From assembly GCA_029224465.1 (NCBI GenBank), contig JAQXUQ010000012.1:1-32643 (forward strand): a DNA stretch of 32,643 nt. Reading direction: 5' to 3'. The notes under the pieces were generated by a model. It was not told where the DNA came from, searched no databases, and saw only the letters and a list, made by a program, of their open reading frames with translations. The stretch's first letter is position 1. Every line of letters starts with the position of its first letter. The translations under genes and the position numbers were made by a program. The stretch is from Bacillota bacterium (GTDB lineage: Bacteria; Bacillota; Clostridia; Lachnospirales; Lachnospiraceae). Below, piece by piece: positions 16,337 through 25,194 of the stretch.

Positions 16337-17446
16337 TTACCTTGTCATCTTCTCTTTCGCCATCTTCCTGCCGCGCAGCAGAAGATGCGCCTTTCTGACG
16401 GTTACCGGCGCCGCTGTCAAAAGGACCAGATACAGCTTCTTCTTTGCCCCGATCAGACGGCTCCCGCACATAACCCGGAAATTGCGGCGCAGATACCCGC
16501 AGACTTCCGTGTAAAACAGATTCTGCCGGTTCATGTCGCGGACCGGCACATGCAGCAGATAATCGAGCCGCTCGATCAGAGCGAACGCCTTCGCGGCATC
16601 CGAAAGTTCCGGGTGCTCCGGTACAATCTCCTGCTCGACCTTGTCGGACTGCCGCACGATGTCAATATAAGCCTTGGAAAACTGCGCGGCGCTCCCCCTT
16701 CTTGTCGCGCTTCCCGCGCGGTGCACGACGCGGTAGCCGATGGATGGAAGATTCACAACGCCGGCAATCCGGCCGCACAGCCGCATTAAAAGCCCGAAGT
16801 CTTCCCCGAGCGTTTTCTCTTCGAACAGATTCTCCCGCAGAAGTCCTGCCGGCGTCAGCTTGGTGCACATGGACGAGTCGCCGGTATACAGAAGGAGCGA
16901 CCGCGCGAAATCGGACGCACCGATCCATTCCGGAGAGGCAGGCGGCGTTACAGCATCCTGCAGGTGCTTCCCGCCCTCGTCAATTTCTTCGCGTCCGATC
17001 TGGACCAGGAACGGCTTTCCGGAAGGCTCGTTCTCCGCGTCCGCTTCCGGGGACGGATCTGTTTTGCCTTCCTTCGCCAGCTCTTCTTCAGCCTGAAGAT
17101 ATCCCGCGACCAGCTTTTCATACATATCGGGATACAGAAGGTCATCCGAATCGGCAAAACCGATCAGAGCGCCCTGCGCCGCAAGAATCCCCATATTTCT
17201 CGCGGAGCCGGCACCGCCGTTTTCTTTGACAAGGACCTTGATCCTGTCATCTTCCTTCGCTGCTTCGCGGCAGATTGAAAGCGAGCGGTCCCTCGAGCCG
17301 TCGTCCACCAGAATGATTTCCAGATTGCGGTAGGTCTGACCGCGGATCGAAGCCAGCGTTTTCAGAAGGAACTTCTCGGCGTTGAAAACCGGCACAATCA
17401 CCGATACTAACGGCTCCTGCCCCGCAGGGCTGCCGCCCGCCGTCAT
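16337..17446 (-). CDS. Glycosyltransferase family 2
   Basis: A 369-residue GT-A-fold transferase. LVSVIVPVFNAEKFLLKTL, VDDGSRDRS and the DxD-like FADSDDLLYPDM are clear. An acidic insert (about 120-145) with many Glu and Pro separates the catalytic core from a second half containing GEDFGLLMRLC. The C-terminus is basic and may lie along the membrane. The start overlaps the preceding gene as ATGA, with GGAGG before it. Last gene of the exopolysaccharide operon. The sugar specificity is unknown. Confidence 0.88.
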   Translation of the reverse strand: MTAGGSPAGQEPLVSVIVPVFNAEKFLLKTLASIRGQTYRNLEIILVDDGSRDRSLSICREAAKEDDRIKVLVKENGGAGSARNMGILAAQGALIGFADSDDLLYPDMYEKLVAGYLQAEEELAKEGKTDPSPEADAENEPSGKPFLVQIGREEIDEGGKHLQDAVTPPASPEWIGASDFARSLLLYTGDSSMCTKLTPAGLLRENLFEEKTLGEDFGLLMRLCGRIAGVVNLPSIGYRVVHRAGSATRRGSAAQFSKAYIDIVRQSDKVEQEIVPEHPELSDAAKAFALIERLDYLLHVPVRDMNRQNLFYTEVCGYLRRNFRVMCGSRLIGAKKKLYLVLLTAAPVTVRKAHLLLRGRKMAKEKMTR

Positions 17447-18687
17447 ATGCCGCCTCCGGTGCTGACCATGCCAGATACGGTCTTTTCGAGCCGCATGACC
17501 GGCACGGAAAGGAACGGCTTCAAAACCGGTGCCGGGCTTAACGGTCCTTCCATTGCCGCATCGCGCATCGGGTCTTTCCCGTCTTTCAGGGCACGACAGA
17601 ACGGAACGAGGCGCTTTGCGGCGATCTCCGCGTTCCAGATCTCGCTGATCGTTCTGGCTGCACCGGCACCGAGCCGGTACATCAGATCTTTATTGGTGAT
17701 GACCGCGTAAGCTTTTGCCAGAAAGTCATCATAGTTCTCCCGGTTATAGATCACGCCGCTGACTCCATTCCGGATCAGGACCGGAACGCAGCCGGCTTCG
17801 GATCCCGCGATCACGGCACATCCGCTGTTCATCGCTTCGTTGACGACCGCGCCCCAGCCTTCGCCGTGGTCGCTTGTAAACAGGAAGACCCTGCTCTTTT
17901 CCATAACGCCGCGCACTTCATCAGCCGGCAGAAAGCCATGGAAGGTCACTTCGTCTTCAAGGGCGTTTTCCTGCACAAAGTGCCGGCACTCCCCGTCCTT
18001 GTCCCCGGCGCCGATCATATTCAGATGCATCGGAACTCCCATGTCCTTTAAATCCTTCGCGAGTCGAAGCGCGAACTCGGGGTGCTTGAGATCCAGAAAG
18101 CGTCCGGCCCAGGTGACTTCAATTGTTTTGCCGTGCTGCGCGTCGTCTTTGATCTTTTCGAGCTCTCCCGGCGCATACCTGCGCAGCTGCGGGAAATATC
18201 CCCAGCGCAGCATCTTCCCCGGAAACGCGTGAATCAGTGAAAAGTCCGAAGCCACATAGGCTCCCGCGCAGAAAAGATAGTACGGTTTGTCCCGGAACCT
18301 GCCGTAATTTCTGTATTTGTCAACCAGTCCGCGGGGGGAAAACATCCGCCACTGCCCTTCCCTGTACAGCCGTTCGCTGATGCAGACAAGCGGCTTTCCC
18401 TCCGCTGCCCGCGCGCGGATGTCAGCGGCGACTTCCGGCGCCCAGCCGTACAGAACAACGTCGCTGTCCCGGATCAGAGCCCTTGCGCCTTCCGGATCGT
18501 CGTACAGGTGTCTTACAAAGCCGAGATCGCCGTAATCTTCCCAGCCCATCTTCTTTCGTTCTTCTTCCATCGCCTGTGTCTGGATAAAGGTAAAATCCAC
18601 ATTTTCCTCTTCCATGACGGCTTCGCAGAACGGAAGCTGATGGTGGTTCATATAATTGGAAACAAATGTTATGGAAATACTGCTCAT
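17443..18687 (-). CDS. Glycosyltransferase family 4 (GT-B fold)
   Basis: A 414-residue retaining transferase type. The N-terminus ISITFVSNYMNHHQLPFCEA is typical of a group that acts in exopolysaccharide clusters. The donor-binding half shows VTWAGRFLDLKHPE, HGFLPADEV and the E-x7-E motif EGWGAVVNE, followed by GCAVIAGSEAG. The ATG at 18687 is 4 bp after the stop of the gene upstream; an AGGAG lies about 13 bases before it. A TTG at 18717 is in frame but would overlap. The final 50 residues are Pro-rich and not part of the fold. Confidence 0.9.
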   Translation of the reverse strand: MSSISITFVSNYMNHHQLPFCEAVMEEENVDFTFIQTQAMEEERKKMGWEDYGDLGFVRHLYDDPEGARALIRDSDVVLYGWAPEVAADIRARAAEGKPLVCISERLYREGQWRMFSPRGLVDKYRNYGRFRDKPYYLFCAGAYVASDFSLIHAFPGKMLRWGYFPQLRRYAPGELEKIKDDAQHGKTIEVTWAGRFLDLKHPEFALRLAKDLKDMGVPMHLNMIGAGDKDGECRHFVQENALEDEVTFHGFLPADEVRGVMEKSRVFLFTSDHGEGWGAVVNEAMNSGCAVIAGSEAGCVPVLIRNGVSGVIYNRENYDDFLAKAYAVITNKDLMYRLGAGAARTISEIWNAEIAAKRLVPFCRALKDGKDPMRDAAMEGPLSPAPVLKPFLSVPVMRLEKTVSGMVSTGGGI

Positions 18688-18691
18688 GCTG

Positions 18692-19999
18692 TTACAGAAT
18701 GCTCCTGTAAATTTCAATCAGCCGCCGGAAATTTGTGTCCGGATTATGCACAATCAGCGCGCGCTCCCTGGCGCTGCTCCCGAGCCAGGCGGCGAGATCG
18801 CTGTCGAAGAAAATTGTTTTGACGCCTTCGGCAAGCTCCATGTAACGGCCACCCGGGAACAGAATCCCTTCGTGGCCGTCGTCAATCAGATCGCCGATAC
18901 CGCCGACCTTTGCCGCGACGACCGGCATCCCGAGAAGCATCGCCTCGCAGACCGAGTTCGGCGAATTCTCGATGATCGACGGACAGACAAAGACATTCGA
19001 GCGAAGATACTGCTGCTTCATCTGCTCCGCGTTTAACCTCCCCAGCATCGTAACGTGCGATGACAGCCCGTTTTCGCGGATCAGCTTTCGCAGATAGAGC
19101 CCGTAGGAGGTGATCCACAGGGGCATCGGATACTTTTTCTTTTCGGGAAGGACGCCGCCCACATTTCCGATAATGCTGTTGCCCGCGACATACAGATGCG
19201 CGTCCGGAAAGTGCCGCAGAATTTCCGGCATTGCCTGCAGCATATAGTGAAAGCCTTTGAGCGGATAGTCCCCCTGGCTCAGGAAAATGCTGTGCGGCTG
19301 CATGTTCCCGGCGCTCCACGCTCCGGTATAGAATTCGGGCCGCATCGTTTCATTCATGAAATGATAGACCGCGTCCGGATTGATTTCGGACGTGACTCTC
19401 CTGTCAAACGAAGTGCGCCCCGTAATATGCGCGGTATGCCGCAGCGCCTGCTCTTCCATCCGCGCGCGGATCCGGAATTTGTGCCGCTGCATTTTCAGCG
19501 AGTCGTTTTTCACGCGGTCGCGGAACGTCTCTCTCCGCTGCACGCTGTATGGCAGATCCGCCATATAGGCGTCCGCGATGCTGCAGCAAAGGCCCTGAAT
19601 ACCGATCAATGTCCGCTCCGGATGGCCGAACGATCGCACCATCGCAAGCGTATGCGGAAACTCCGTACCGAAGATATGCACAATATCCGGCTTGAAATCC
19701 TTGAGAATCGCAAAGAAGCGGTCCTCGAGCGCGTGATCGTAGACTTCCGGCGTATGCAGGTTTTCATGAAATCCATAGAAAACAGCGCCGTCCACTTCCA
19801 TCCTGCAGTCCCCGGGATTGTCCGGCACCGGGCAGCAGACGCCAAGATCAACGAGCCTCTTGCTGCTTCCGCCGCGAAGAGGTTCGCTGACCAGCCGTTC
19901 AAAGCTTCCGGTCAGCCACCCTTCGCGGTTGGAATAGGGCAGCCCGCAGGCCTTCGCAAAAGCCGGAAGCATGATATTGCATAACCAGAGTACTTTCAT
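18692..19999 (-). CDS. Glycosyltransferase family 4 (GT-B fold)
   Basis: A 435-residue GT-B enzyme. MKVLWLCNIMLPAFAK starts the acceptor domain; KPDIVHIFGTEFPHTLA follows. The donor domain has LSQGDYPLKGFHYMLQAM, HLYVAGNSI, VTMLGRLNAEQM and the E-x7-E segment ENSPNSVCE followed by PVVAAKVGG. A weak GGCGGAT precedes the ATG, and the gene lies 6 bp from its upstream neighbour. Sugar and acceptor are unknown. Confidence 0.9.
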   Translation of the reverse strand: MKVLWLCNIMLPAFAKACGLPYSNREGWLTGSFERLVSEPLRGGSSKRLVDLGVCCPVPDNPGDCRMEVDGAVFYGFHENLHTPEVYDHALEDRFFAILKDFKPDIVHIFGTEFPHTLAMVRSFGHPERTLIGIQGLCCSIADAYMADLPYSVQRRETFRDRVKNDSLKMQRHKFRIRARMEEQALRHTAHITGRTSFDRRVTSEINPDAVYHFMNETMRPEFYTGAWSAGNMQPHSIFLSQGDYPLKGFHYMLQAMPEILRHFPDAHLYVAGNSIIGNVGGVLPEKKKYPMPLWITSYGLYLRKLIRENGLSSHVTMLGRLNAEQMKQQYLRSNVFVCPSIIENSPNSVCEAMLLGMPVVAAKVGGIGDLIDDGHEGILFPGGRYMELAEGVKTIFFDSDLAAWLGSSARERALIVHNPDTNFRRLIEIYRSIL

Positions 20000-20005
20000 A
20001 GTCTT

Positions 20006-20812
20006 TTATCCGCCGTAGAAACGGTTCCTGATCCTGTCATAAAGCGCAGCCGTATGTTTTCCGTGCGCGATCTTTTCGCGAAGCGGCTGCAGGGTAACGA
20101 TCATATAGGTCCTGTAAAGGAAGCGTTCTTTGTCTGTAAAATACGTCCGCGCGATCTCCTCATGCTCCCGCGCGCTCCTCTCCCGGTTATTTTTCGTTTC
20201 CGAAAAGCCGCCCCCTTCGTAGTCGCAGATCACAAGATCCAGCCGGACTGCGGCCGCGCCCTTTTTCATGACGCACCAGAGGAAATGCTCATAGTCCGCG
20301 CGCACGGCATATCGAAGGTCAAATGCCCGCTCCGCGAACAGTTCTCTGTCGTAAAAACAAGCCTGATGGCAGGGCAGCGACCGGTACATCGCGAAATGGT
20401 TCATGGACGGCGCCGCGAATACGATCTGCCCCGTCCTGCGCTCCAGCACATGTCCGTAAAAGATTGCGGGCACGGACCGCCCGTCTTCTTTCCGGCCGAT
20501 TTCTCCGTGCACCTTTTCAAGCACATCTTCGGAAGCCAGGAGGTCGCCGCAGTTCAGGAAATAAATATATTCGCCCCGCGAAGACAAAAGCGCGATATTC
20601 ATGCCGTCGTATATACCGCGGTCCTTTCCCTGAATCAGGCGGATTCTCGGATCCTCCGGAAGCTTTGCTGTCGACCCGTCTGTCGACAGCGCGTCCTTCA
20701 CAATGATCTCGTATTCTCCGAACGTCTGCGAAAGGATGCTCCTTATGGTAGCCGCAAGCTTTTCTCCGGCGTTATAGGAAACAACAATGATCGAATAAAA
20801 AGGTGTGTTCAT
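20006..20812 (-). CDS. Glycosyltransferase family 2, WcaE-like
   Basis: A 268-residue GT-A enzyme. YSIIVVSYNAGEKLAATIRSI, KDALSTDGST, DRGIYDGMNIAL and YIYFLNCGD match the WcaE-like branch, in which an N-x-G-D segment replaces the classic DxD. AAGGATAGCCA lies before the ATG. It follows epsG by 35 bp and precedes a GT4 by 6 bp. Role: a soluble or peripheral sugar transfer step in repeat-unit assembly. Confidence 0.9.
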   Translation of the reverse strand: MNTPFYSIIVVSYNAGEKLAATIRSILSQTFGEYEIIVKDALSTDGSTAKLPEDPRIRLIQGKDRGIYDGMNIALLSSRGEYIYFLNCGDLLASEDVLEKVHGEIGRKEDGRSVPAIFYGHVLERRTGQIVFAAPSMNHFAMYRSLPCHQACFYDRELFAERAFDLRYAVRADYEHFLWCVMKKGAAAVRLDLVICDYEGGGFSETKNNRERSAREHEEIARTYFTDKERFLYRTYMIVTLQPLREKIAHGKHTAALYDRIRNRFYGG

Positions 20813-20847
20813 TGGCTATCCTTATGATGCGGGCGCCGGAATCCGGC

Positions 20848-21966
20848 TCAGCGGATGCTGCGCGAAGGCGTCTGTGACATCTCGTGAAACAGAAACGTCT
20901 TATACGGCAGAATCCGGATATCCGGTGCGGACGCGTTCCTTAAAAACACGGCAAACACAAGAATCCCTGCCGCAAGGACCGCGCCTGTCAGCACCTTCCT
21001 CTGCCTGCTTCTTTCCGGAAGCAGGGACAAAACATCCGGCAGCAGAAAAATCTGCGTCATCGTCAGGTAGTAGCAGATACGCGAAAGCTCGGGAATAAAC
21101 CAGCCGAAGACATACAGAAGAAGCGCCATGGCTGTGCAGTTGATATAGAAAATCCGCGCGCGGCCGCGGGTACCCGCGGAACTTTCAACTGTCTCCCGTG
21201 TCTTTCCTGTCTTTATGAGTATTCCAAGAGCAAGAAGCAGCACCAGCGCGCACCGCAGAATATTCCCAATGCTCGGCCGGCCGCCGGCTGCGAGGATTTC
21301 CGTTCCCTCATACGAAGGATAGAGCTTTCTCACCAGTACCATCACCTGCTCTCTGAACAGCACCATCCCCGCGCCGAAAAGAACAGGCACCGCCGCCTGC
21401 CACTTTTTGAAGACATGCAGGGCAAGCGGATAGAAAGCCAGCACAAGCAGCGCGGATTTATGAAACAGCGCCGCGAGGACGGCCAGTAACAGAAACCACG
21501 CGTACTCCCGCCGCAGAAAGAAATACAGTGCGAGAAGAACAATCGAAAGCGCGAAATAATACCGCACCGTATTATAACTCTGAAAATAATATCCGGACGT
21601 CAGAAACACAAATAGCGTAAACGCAAAATCCGGCGAGAGCTTCTTCATGGCAAGCAGAAAGAAGAACACCGAAAAAGCCGCGTATATTGCAAACATCAGC
21701 AGATAATTCTCATATCCGCAGAGCGCATAGACAAGCCGCACCAGCCAGTTGAAGCCCGGCTCCGTCGGCACGACCGCCCGGGAAGCCGCAATGTGAAACA
21801 CCTCGACGTAGCGCATATAGTCGTTGCCGGTTTCCTGCCGGAGCACGGCAGGCACCGTCAGCACCAGAAAAATCGTAAAAAGGCAGGCTTTTCCGGCGCC
21901 GGGATGTTTTCGCGCGTAATATGCAGGCAGCAGCGCCGCCGTTGTGATCAGAATATACAGAATCAA
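20848..21966 (-). CDS. EpsG-family exopolysaccharide polymerase (Wzy-like)
   Basis: A polytopic membrane protein of about 372 residues with roughly 10-12 helices. The start LILYILITTAALLPAYYARK, the RQETGNDYMRYVEVF loop, TEPGFNWLVRL and FHKSALLVL match the EpsG family, thought to polymerise exopolysaccharide repeat units at the outer face of the membrane. A TTG at 21966 is chosen as start: it overlaps the upstream stop as TTGA and gives MILYIL..., the family's usual beginning. An in-frame ATG at 22026 would add 20 polar residues overlapping the previous gene. A C-terminal basic tail follows the last helix. Confidence 0.88.
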   Translation of the reverse strand: MILYILITTAALLPAYYARKHPGAGKACLFTIFLVLTVPAVLRQETGNDYMRYVEVFHIAASRAVVPTEPGFNWLVRLVYALCGYENYLLMFAIYAAFSVFFFLLAMKKLSPDFAFTLFVFLTSGYYFQSYNTVRYYFALSIVLLALYFFLRREYAWFLLLAVLAALFHKSALLVLAFYPLALHVFKKWQAAVPVLFGAGMVLFREQVMVLVRKLYPSYEGTEILAAGGRPSIGNILRCALVLLLALGILIKTGKTRETVESSAGTRGRARIFYINCTAMALLLYVFGWFIPELSRICYYLTMTQIFLLPDVLSLLPERSRQRKVLTGAVLAAGILVFAVFLRNASAPDIRILPYKTFLFHEMSQTPSRSIR

Positions 21967-22745
21967 GCTTCCTTCATTCCTTTGACCATCAGCTTGTACG
22001 CCTGCCGCACCGGAATCTGCCGGCACATCAGAGCCTTGTGCGATAACAGAAAACGCAGCGCGAACGGCCGCTGCATATGTCCGTACAGGTAGTGATACAG
22101 AACGCCTCTGTCATAAAAAAACTTCTCGTTGTACCCTTTGAACCAGGTGGACTCCCCGTTCTTCCTTGCTCTTTCATGCCCGATCGACACCGCGGCCGCG
22201 TAAATCTTCAGACCCTTCTTCAGGCAGTCATGGATGAACAGGCTGTCCTCTCCATTGCTGTACTGCGCCCCGCCCCCGAACAGCAGCGAGAACCATACAT
22301 TTGCCTTTCGAAGCGCGCTCAGTCTGCAGCACATCGCGTAGGTCGGATAACGGCCGTAGTTGTACCAGCGCACCCGTTTTCTTCTCGTGTTCTCATAAGT
22401 CTGCCGGGATTCGACCGCGGCGACGTTGAACATGATGATGTCCGCGTCCTGCATCTTTTCGAATTCGCCGATGATCTTTGCCTCATAGTCATCGTCGTAG
22501 ACAATGTCTTCATCCGCAAACAGGACGAGATCGCCGTCCGCGCGCAGCAGCGCGTTGTTACGGTTTCTGCCGACGCCCCGGTCCTCGAACGCGTACGAGC
22601 GGATCAGCCGCCCCTTGCGCTCGAATTCCTTGTACGCGACCTCCTGACACTGATTGCAGATCACGGCTTCCGTCGATATATTCATATGTTCCGCCAGCAT
22701 GATGTCGTTTTCCTGCACGGCGGCTACCAGTACCTGAACTTTCAT
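21963..22745 (-). CDS. Glycosyltransferase family 2
   Basis: A 260-residue GT-A-type transferase. Unlike its neighbours it begins VQVLVAAVQENDIMLAEHM, then shows DRGVGRNRNNAL and the metal-binding DED in LFADEDIVYDDDYE. A later SNGEDSLFIHDC segment supplies the likely catalytic acidic residue. The pattern resembles transferases found in O-antigen and exopolysaccharide loci. It overlaps the Wzz-like gene by ATGA and has no strong SD, so it probably depends on translational coupling. Confidence 0.85.
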   Translation of the reverse strand: MKVQVLVAAVQENDIMLAEHMNISTEAVICNQCQEVAYKEFERKGRLIRSYAFEDRGVGRNRNNALLRADGDLVLFADEDIVYDDDYEAKIIGEFEKMQDADIIMFNVAAVESRQTYENTRRKRVRWYNYGRYPTYAMCCRLSALRKANVWFSLLFGGGAQYSNGEDSLFIHDCLKKGLKIYAAAVSIGHERARKNGESTWFKGYNEKFFYDRGVLYHYLYGHMQRPFALRFLLSHKALMCRQIPVRQAYKLMVKGMKEA

Positions 22746-23818
22746 CTGTAGTAATATCTCAAAAACTTTCCGTCCGCGTTCACGAAAAGAACGCCGGCAG
22801 GAGCAATATCCATCTTCCGCAGCTGCCGGACAAGTGCCAGCGTCCGCGCGGCATTTTCTGTGCCCGCCGGCAGGACGATGAGCGCTTCCTTCGCCCGTGC
22901 GGCAGCCTCCGCAAACGAAGGGTCCGCGGGATCTCCCGAAGGCAGAAGCTCCGGTAAAACATCGCCTGACAGCAGCTCTTTCATCCGCTTCGCCGCTCCT
23001 TCCGCGGTTTCCCTGCCCGACGCCGATACAAGAAGCAGCGGCTGCTCTCCGGGCGCTTCACCCGTAAGTTTCTTCAGATTGATTTTCGTCTGCGCGGCAA
23101 GAAATGCCGGCAGTTCCGTTCCCCGTTCTCCCGCGAACACGCCAAGCACAGGAAGACCCAGCAAATCTTCGGCTTCTTCCGGAACATATACCCGGCCGCT
23201 CCCGGATTCTTCCATCCACAGAAGGCAGAAGCCAAAGAGCAGTCCCAGAAACGCGCCAAGAAGTACCGCGTTCCGCGTTCTGTCATGATACAGAACCGGC
23301 TCCGGTTCCGAAGCCGACAGGAACTCAATGCTGTCGAACTCTTCCCGAGCCCCGGCGAATGTCTGAAGGCCGTCTGTCAGGCCGTCAATTACGGCCGCGC
23401 ACTCTTCCTCCGACTTCGCGTTCACTTCCGCGGTCATCAGACGGATGTCCGAAATCAGGGTGATCTGTGTGTCTGCCCGCGCTTCATCCATCGTCATGCC
23501 GGCCGGAAGCCTTGCCGCGACCGCGTCCCGGATCAGTGGGTCTGAAAACACAATGTCTTCCCATGTCGCCGCGTTATAGTAGTCATACGCCTTCTGTGTT
23601 TTGTCGTTAAAGGCAAAGTGAATATAGTATTTGGCGGTCTGCCGGTACAACTTCCTTCCCGGCTGCAGTAAAAGCGCGCAGTGATAGACAAGGCCGAAGA
23701 GGACAGCAAGCGCCAGCGCCGAAAGCGGCACGATCCAGAGCCTCCGCAGCATGCGCAGGTACAGCGAACGGCCGGAAGACGCATTTCTGTTCTGCTCTGT
23801 ATCAGTTTCCCTCTTCAT
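22742..23818 (-). CDS. Wzz-like chain-length protein fused to a decayed tyrosine-kinase-like domain
   Basis: A 358-residue protein with two membrane helices (about 28-51 and 183-202) flanking an outer domain, as in Wzz/CapA co-polymerases. After the second helix comes DLLGLPVLGVF (about 218-228), normally the junction to a BY-kinase, then TKINLKKL and LLLVSASGRETAEGA (about 261-275). That last segment occupies the Walker A position but lacks GKS/T. EALIVLPAG and AGVLFVNAD match the later strands of the kinase fold. The C-terminus ends RYYYR, echoing a kinase tyrosine cluster. CGGAGGAAGA precedes the ATG. Role: chain-length control; ATP hydrolysis looks unlikely. Confidence 0.8.
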   Translation of the reverse strand: MKRETDTEQNRNASSGRSLYLRMLRRLWIVPLSALALAVLFGLVYHCALLLQPGRKLYRQTAKYYIHFAFNDKTQKAYDYYNAATWEDIVFSDPLIRDAVAARLPAGMTMDEARADTQITLISDIRLMTAEVNAKSEEECAAVIDGLTDGLQTFAGAREEFDSIEFLSASEPEPVLYHDRTRNAVLLGAFLGLLFGFCLLWMEESGSGRVYVPEEAEDLLGLPVLGVFAGERGTELPAFLAAQTKINLKKLTGEAPGEQPLLLVSASGRETAEGAAKRMKELLSGDVLPELLPSGDPADPSFAEAAARAKEALIVLPAGTENAARTLALVRQLRKMDIAPAGVLFVNADGKFLRYYYR

Positions 23819-25194
23819 TCTTCCTCCGAGTGCATGGCTGTGACCTGACCGTCACTGACGCCTTCGGTGCTCTCCGGCGTCAGAAGAATTTTCAGCGTCA
23901 GCAGCATCAGCTTGATGTCCATCCACACGCTGTAGTTCTGGATATAGGTCAGATCCAGCTTGAGCTTGTCATACGGCGTCGTATTGTACTTTCCGTAAAC
24001 CTGCGCGTACCCGGCAAGCCCTGCCTTGACTTTCATCCGGAATACAAATTCCGGCATCTCTTTCACATACTGCCGGATGATTTCCGGCCGCTCCGGGCGG
24101 GGGCCGATGAAGGACATCTCGCCTCTGAGGATATTGATCAGCTGGGGCAGCTCGTCAATACGCACCTTCCGGATAAAATGCCCGACCGGCGTGATCCTGT
24201 CATCGTTCTGCGAGGCAAGCCTGGCGACGCCGTCTTTCTCCGCGTCCACCTTCATGCTGCGGAACTTGATGATCCGGAATTCCCGGCCGCCCTGCGTGCA
24301 GCGCACCTGTTTGTAGAAAACAGGCCCGCGGTCATACACCTTGATTACAATCGCCGTAATCAGAAAGACCGGCGAAGTAATGATCAGCAGAAGCAGCGAG
24401 CAGACAACGTCGATGACCCGCTTCCAGAAGCGCTGGCGGAACGTCAGCGCGTACTCCCTTGTCATGTACAGCGGTGTATCGAACAGGTGCATCTGGAGCG
24501 ATCCTTTGATCAGCACATCCGGGATCTTCGGCATCATGTAGATACGGATGCCGTTCGCGTAGCAGAACTTGATGAGCTCGTTGCGGAATGACGTCGGGAT
24601 ATCCCAGAGAACCACGCCTCTGCCATCCTTCAGAATCTCTTCCTGCACCTTCTCCATTCCGGCGCTGATATCGATCGTCCGCGCGATGACATACTTATCC
24701 GGACGGGTCCCGAACTTGCGCATGATCTCTTTGATGTCGCGGCTGCCGTGAATCAGAGAAAGAGAAAGCGGCGGAAACGCTCTCTTGTACGCCCTGTCGC
24801 AGAAGCCGACCCAGACGACCGCAAACGCAATCTGCGCCGCCGTCAGAACAAGCAGCGGCACTGCGGGCAGCAGCCAGTTGCGCAGCAGCGAGTCCTCCAG
24901 ATACGAAATCACGTTCACGGCAATCAGTGAAAAGCTCTGGGACAGGATGACATCCGCCTTTTTCATGTAACCCGCGTTGAATCCGCCGTAGGTCGCCATG
25001 AAAAACAACAGCAGAATAAAATAAATCAGCAGAACCAGAACATGCCCGTTGAAGTAGAACTTCAGCCGCAGCCGCACAAGCGGATAATAGTACCGGAACC
25101 AGATCAGGGCGTAGCCTGCCACCAGGATCAGTATCCCCAGAAGCGGCAGCTCCATCGCGATGATTTTCCGGATTGCGTTTGTTTTGCTCTTCAT
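23815..25194 (-). CDS. Polyprenyl-phosphate sugar-1-phosphate transferase (WbaP/exopolysaccharide priming type)
   Basis: A 459-residue initiating transferase that loads the first sugar phosphate onto undecaprenyl phosphate at the inner membrane face. Four N-terminal helices (about 10-140) are followed by a central nucleotide-binding-like region (about 150-260). A re-entrant helix (KRVIDVVCSLLLLIITSPVFL) leads into the catalytic domain: GPVFYKQVRC, IIKFRSMKVDAEKDG, KVRIDELPQLINILRGEMSFIGPRPERPE and KAGLAGYAQVYGKYNTTPYDKLKLDL. The SD AGAGGATACAAAGGC lies inside the preceding gene, and the ends overlap as ATGA. The sugar may be glucose or galactose; the sequence does not decide. Confidence 0.94.
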   Translation of the reverse strand: MKSKTNAIRKIIAMELPLLGILILVAGYALIWFRYYYPLVRLRLKFYFNGHVLVLLIYFILLLFFMATYGGFNAGYMKKADVILSQSFSLIAVNVISYLEDSLLRNWLLPAVPLLVLTAAQIAFAVVWVGFCDRAYKRAFPPLSLSLIHGSRDIKEIMRKFGTRPDKYVIARTIDISAGMEKVQEEILKDGRGVVLWDIPTSFRNELIKFCYANGIRIYMMPKIPDVLIKGSLQMHLFDTPLYMTREYALTFRQRFWKRVIDVVCSLLLLIITSPVFLITAIVIKVYDRGPVFYKQVRCTQGGREFRIIKFRSMKVDAEKDGVARLASQNDDRITPVGHFIRKVRIDELPQLINILRGEMSFIGPRPERPEIIRQYVKEMPEFVFRMKVKAGLAGYAQVYGKYNTTPYDKLKLDLTYIQNYSVWMDIKLMLLTLKILLTPESTEGVSDGQVTAMHSEEE

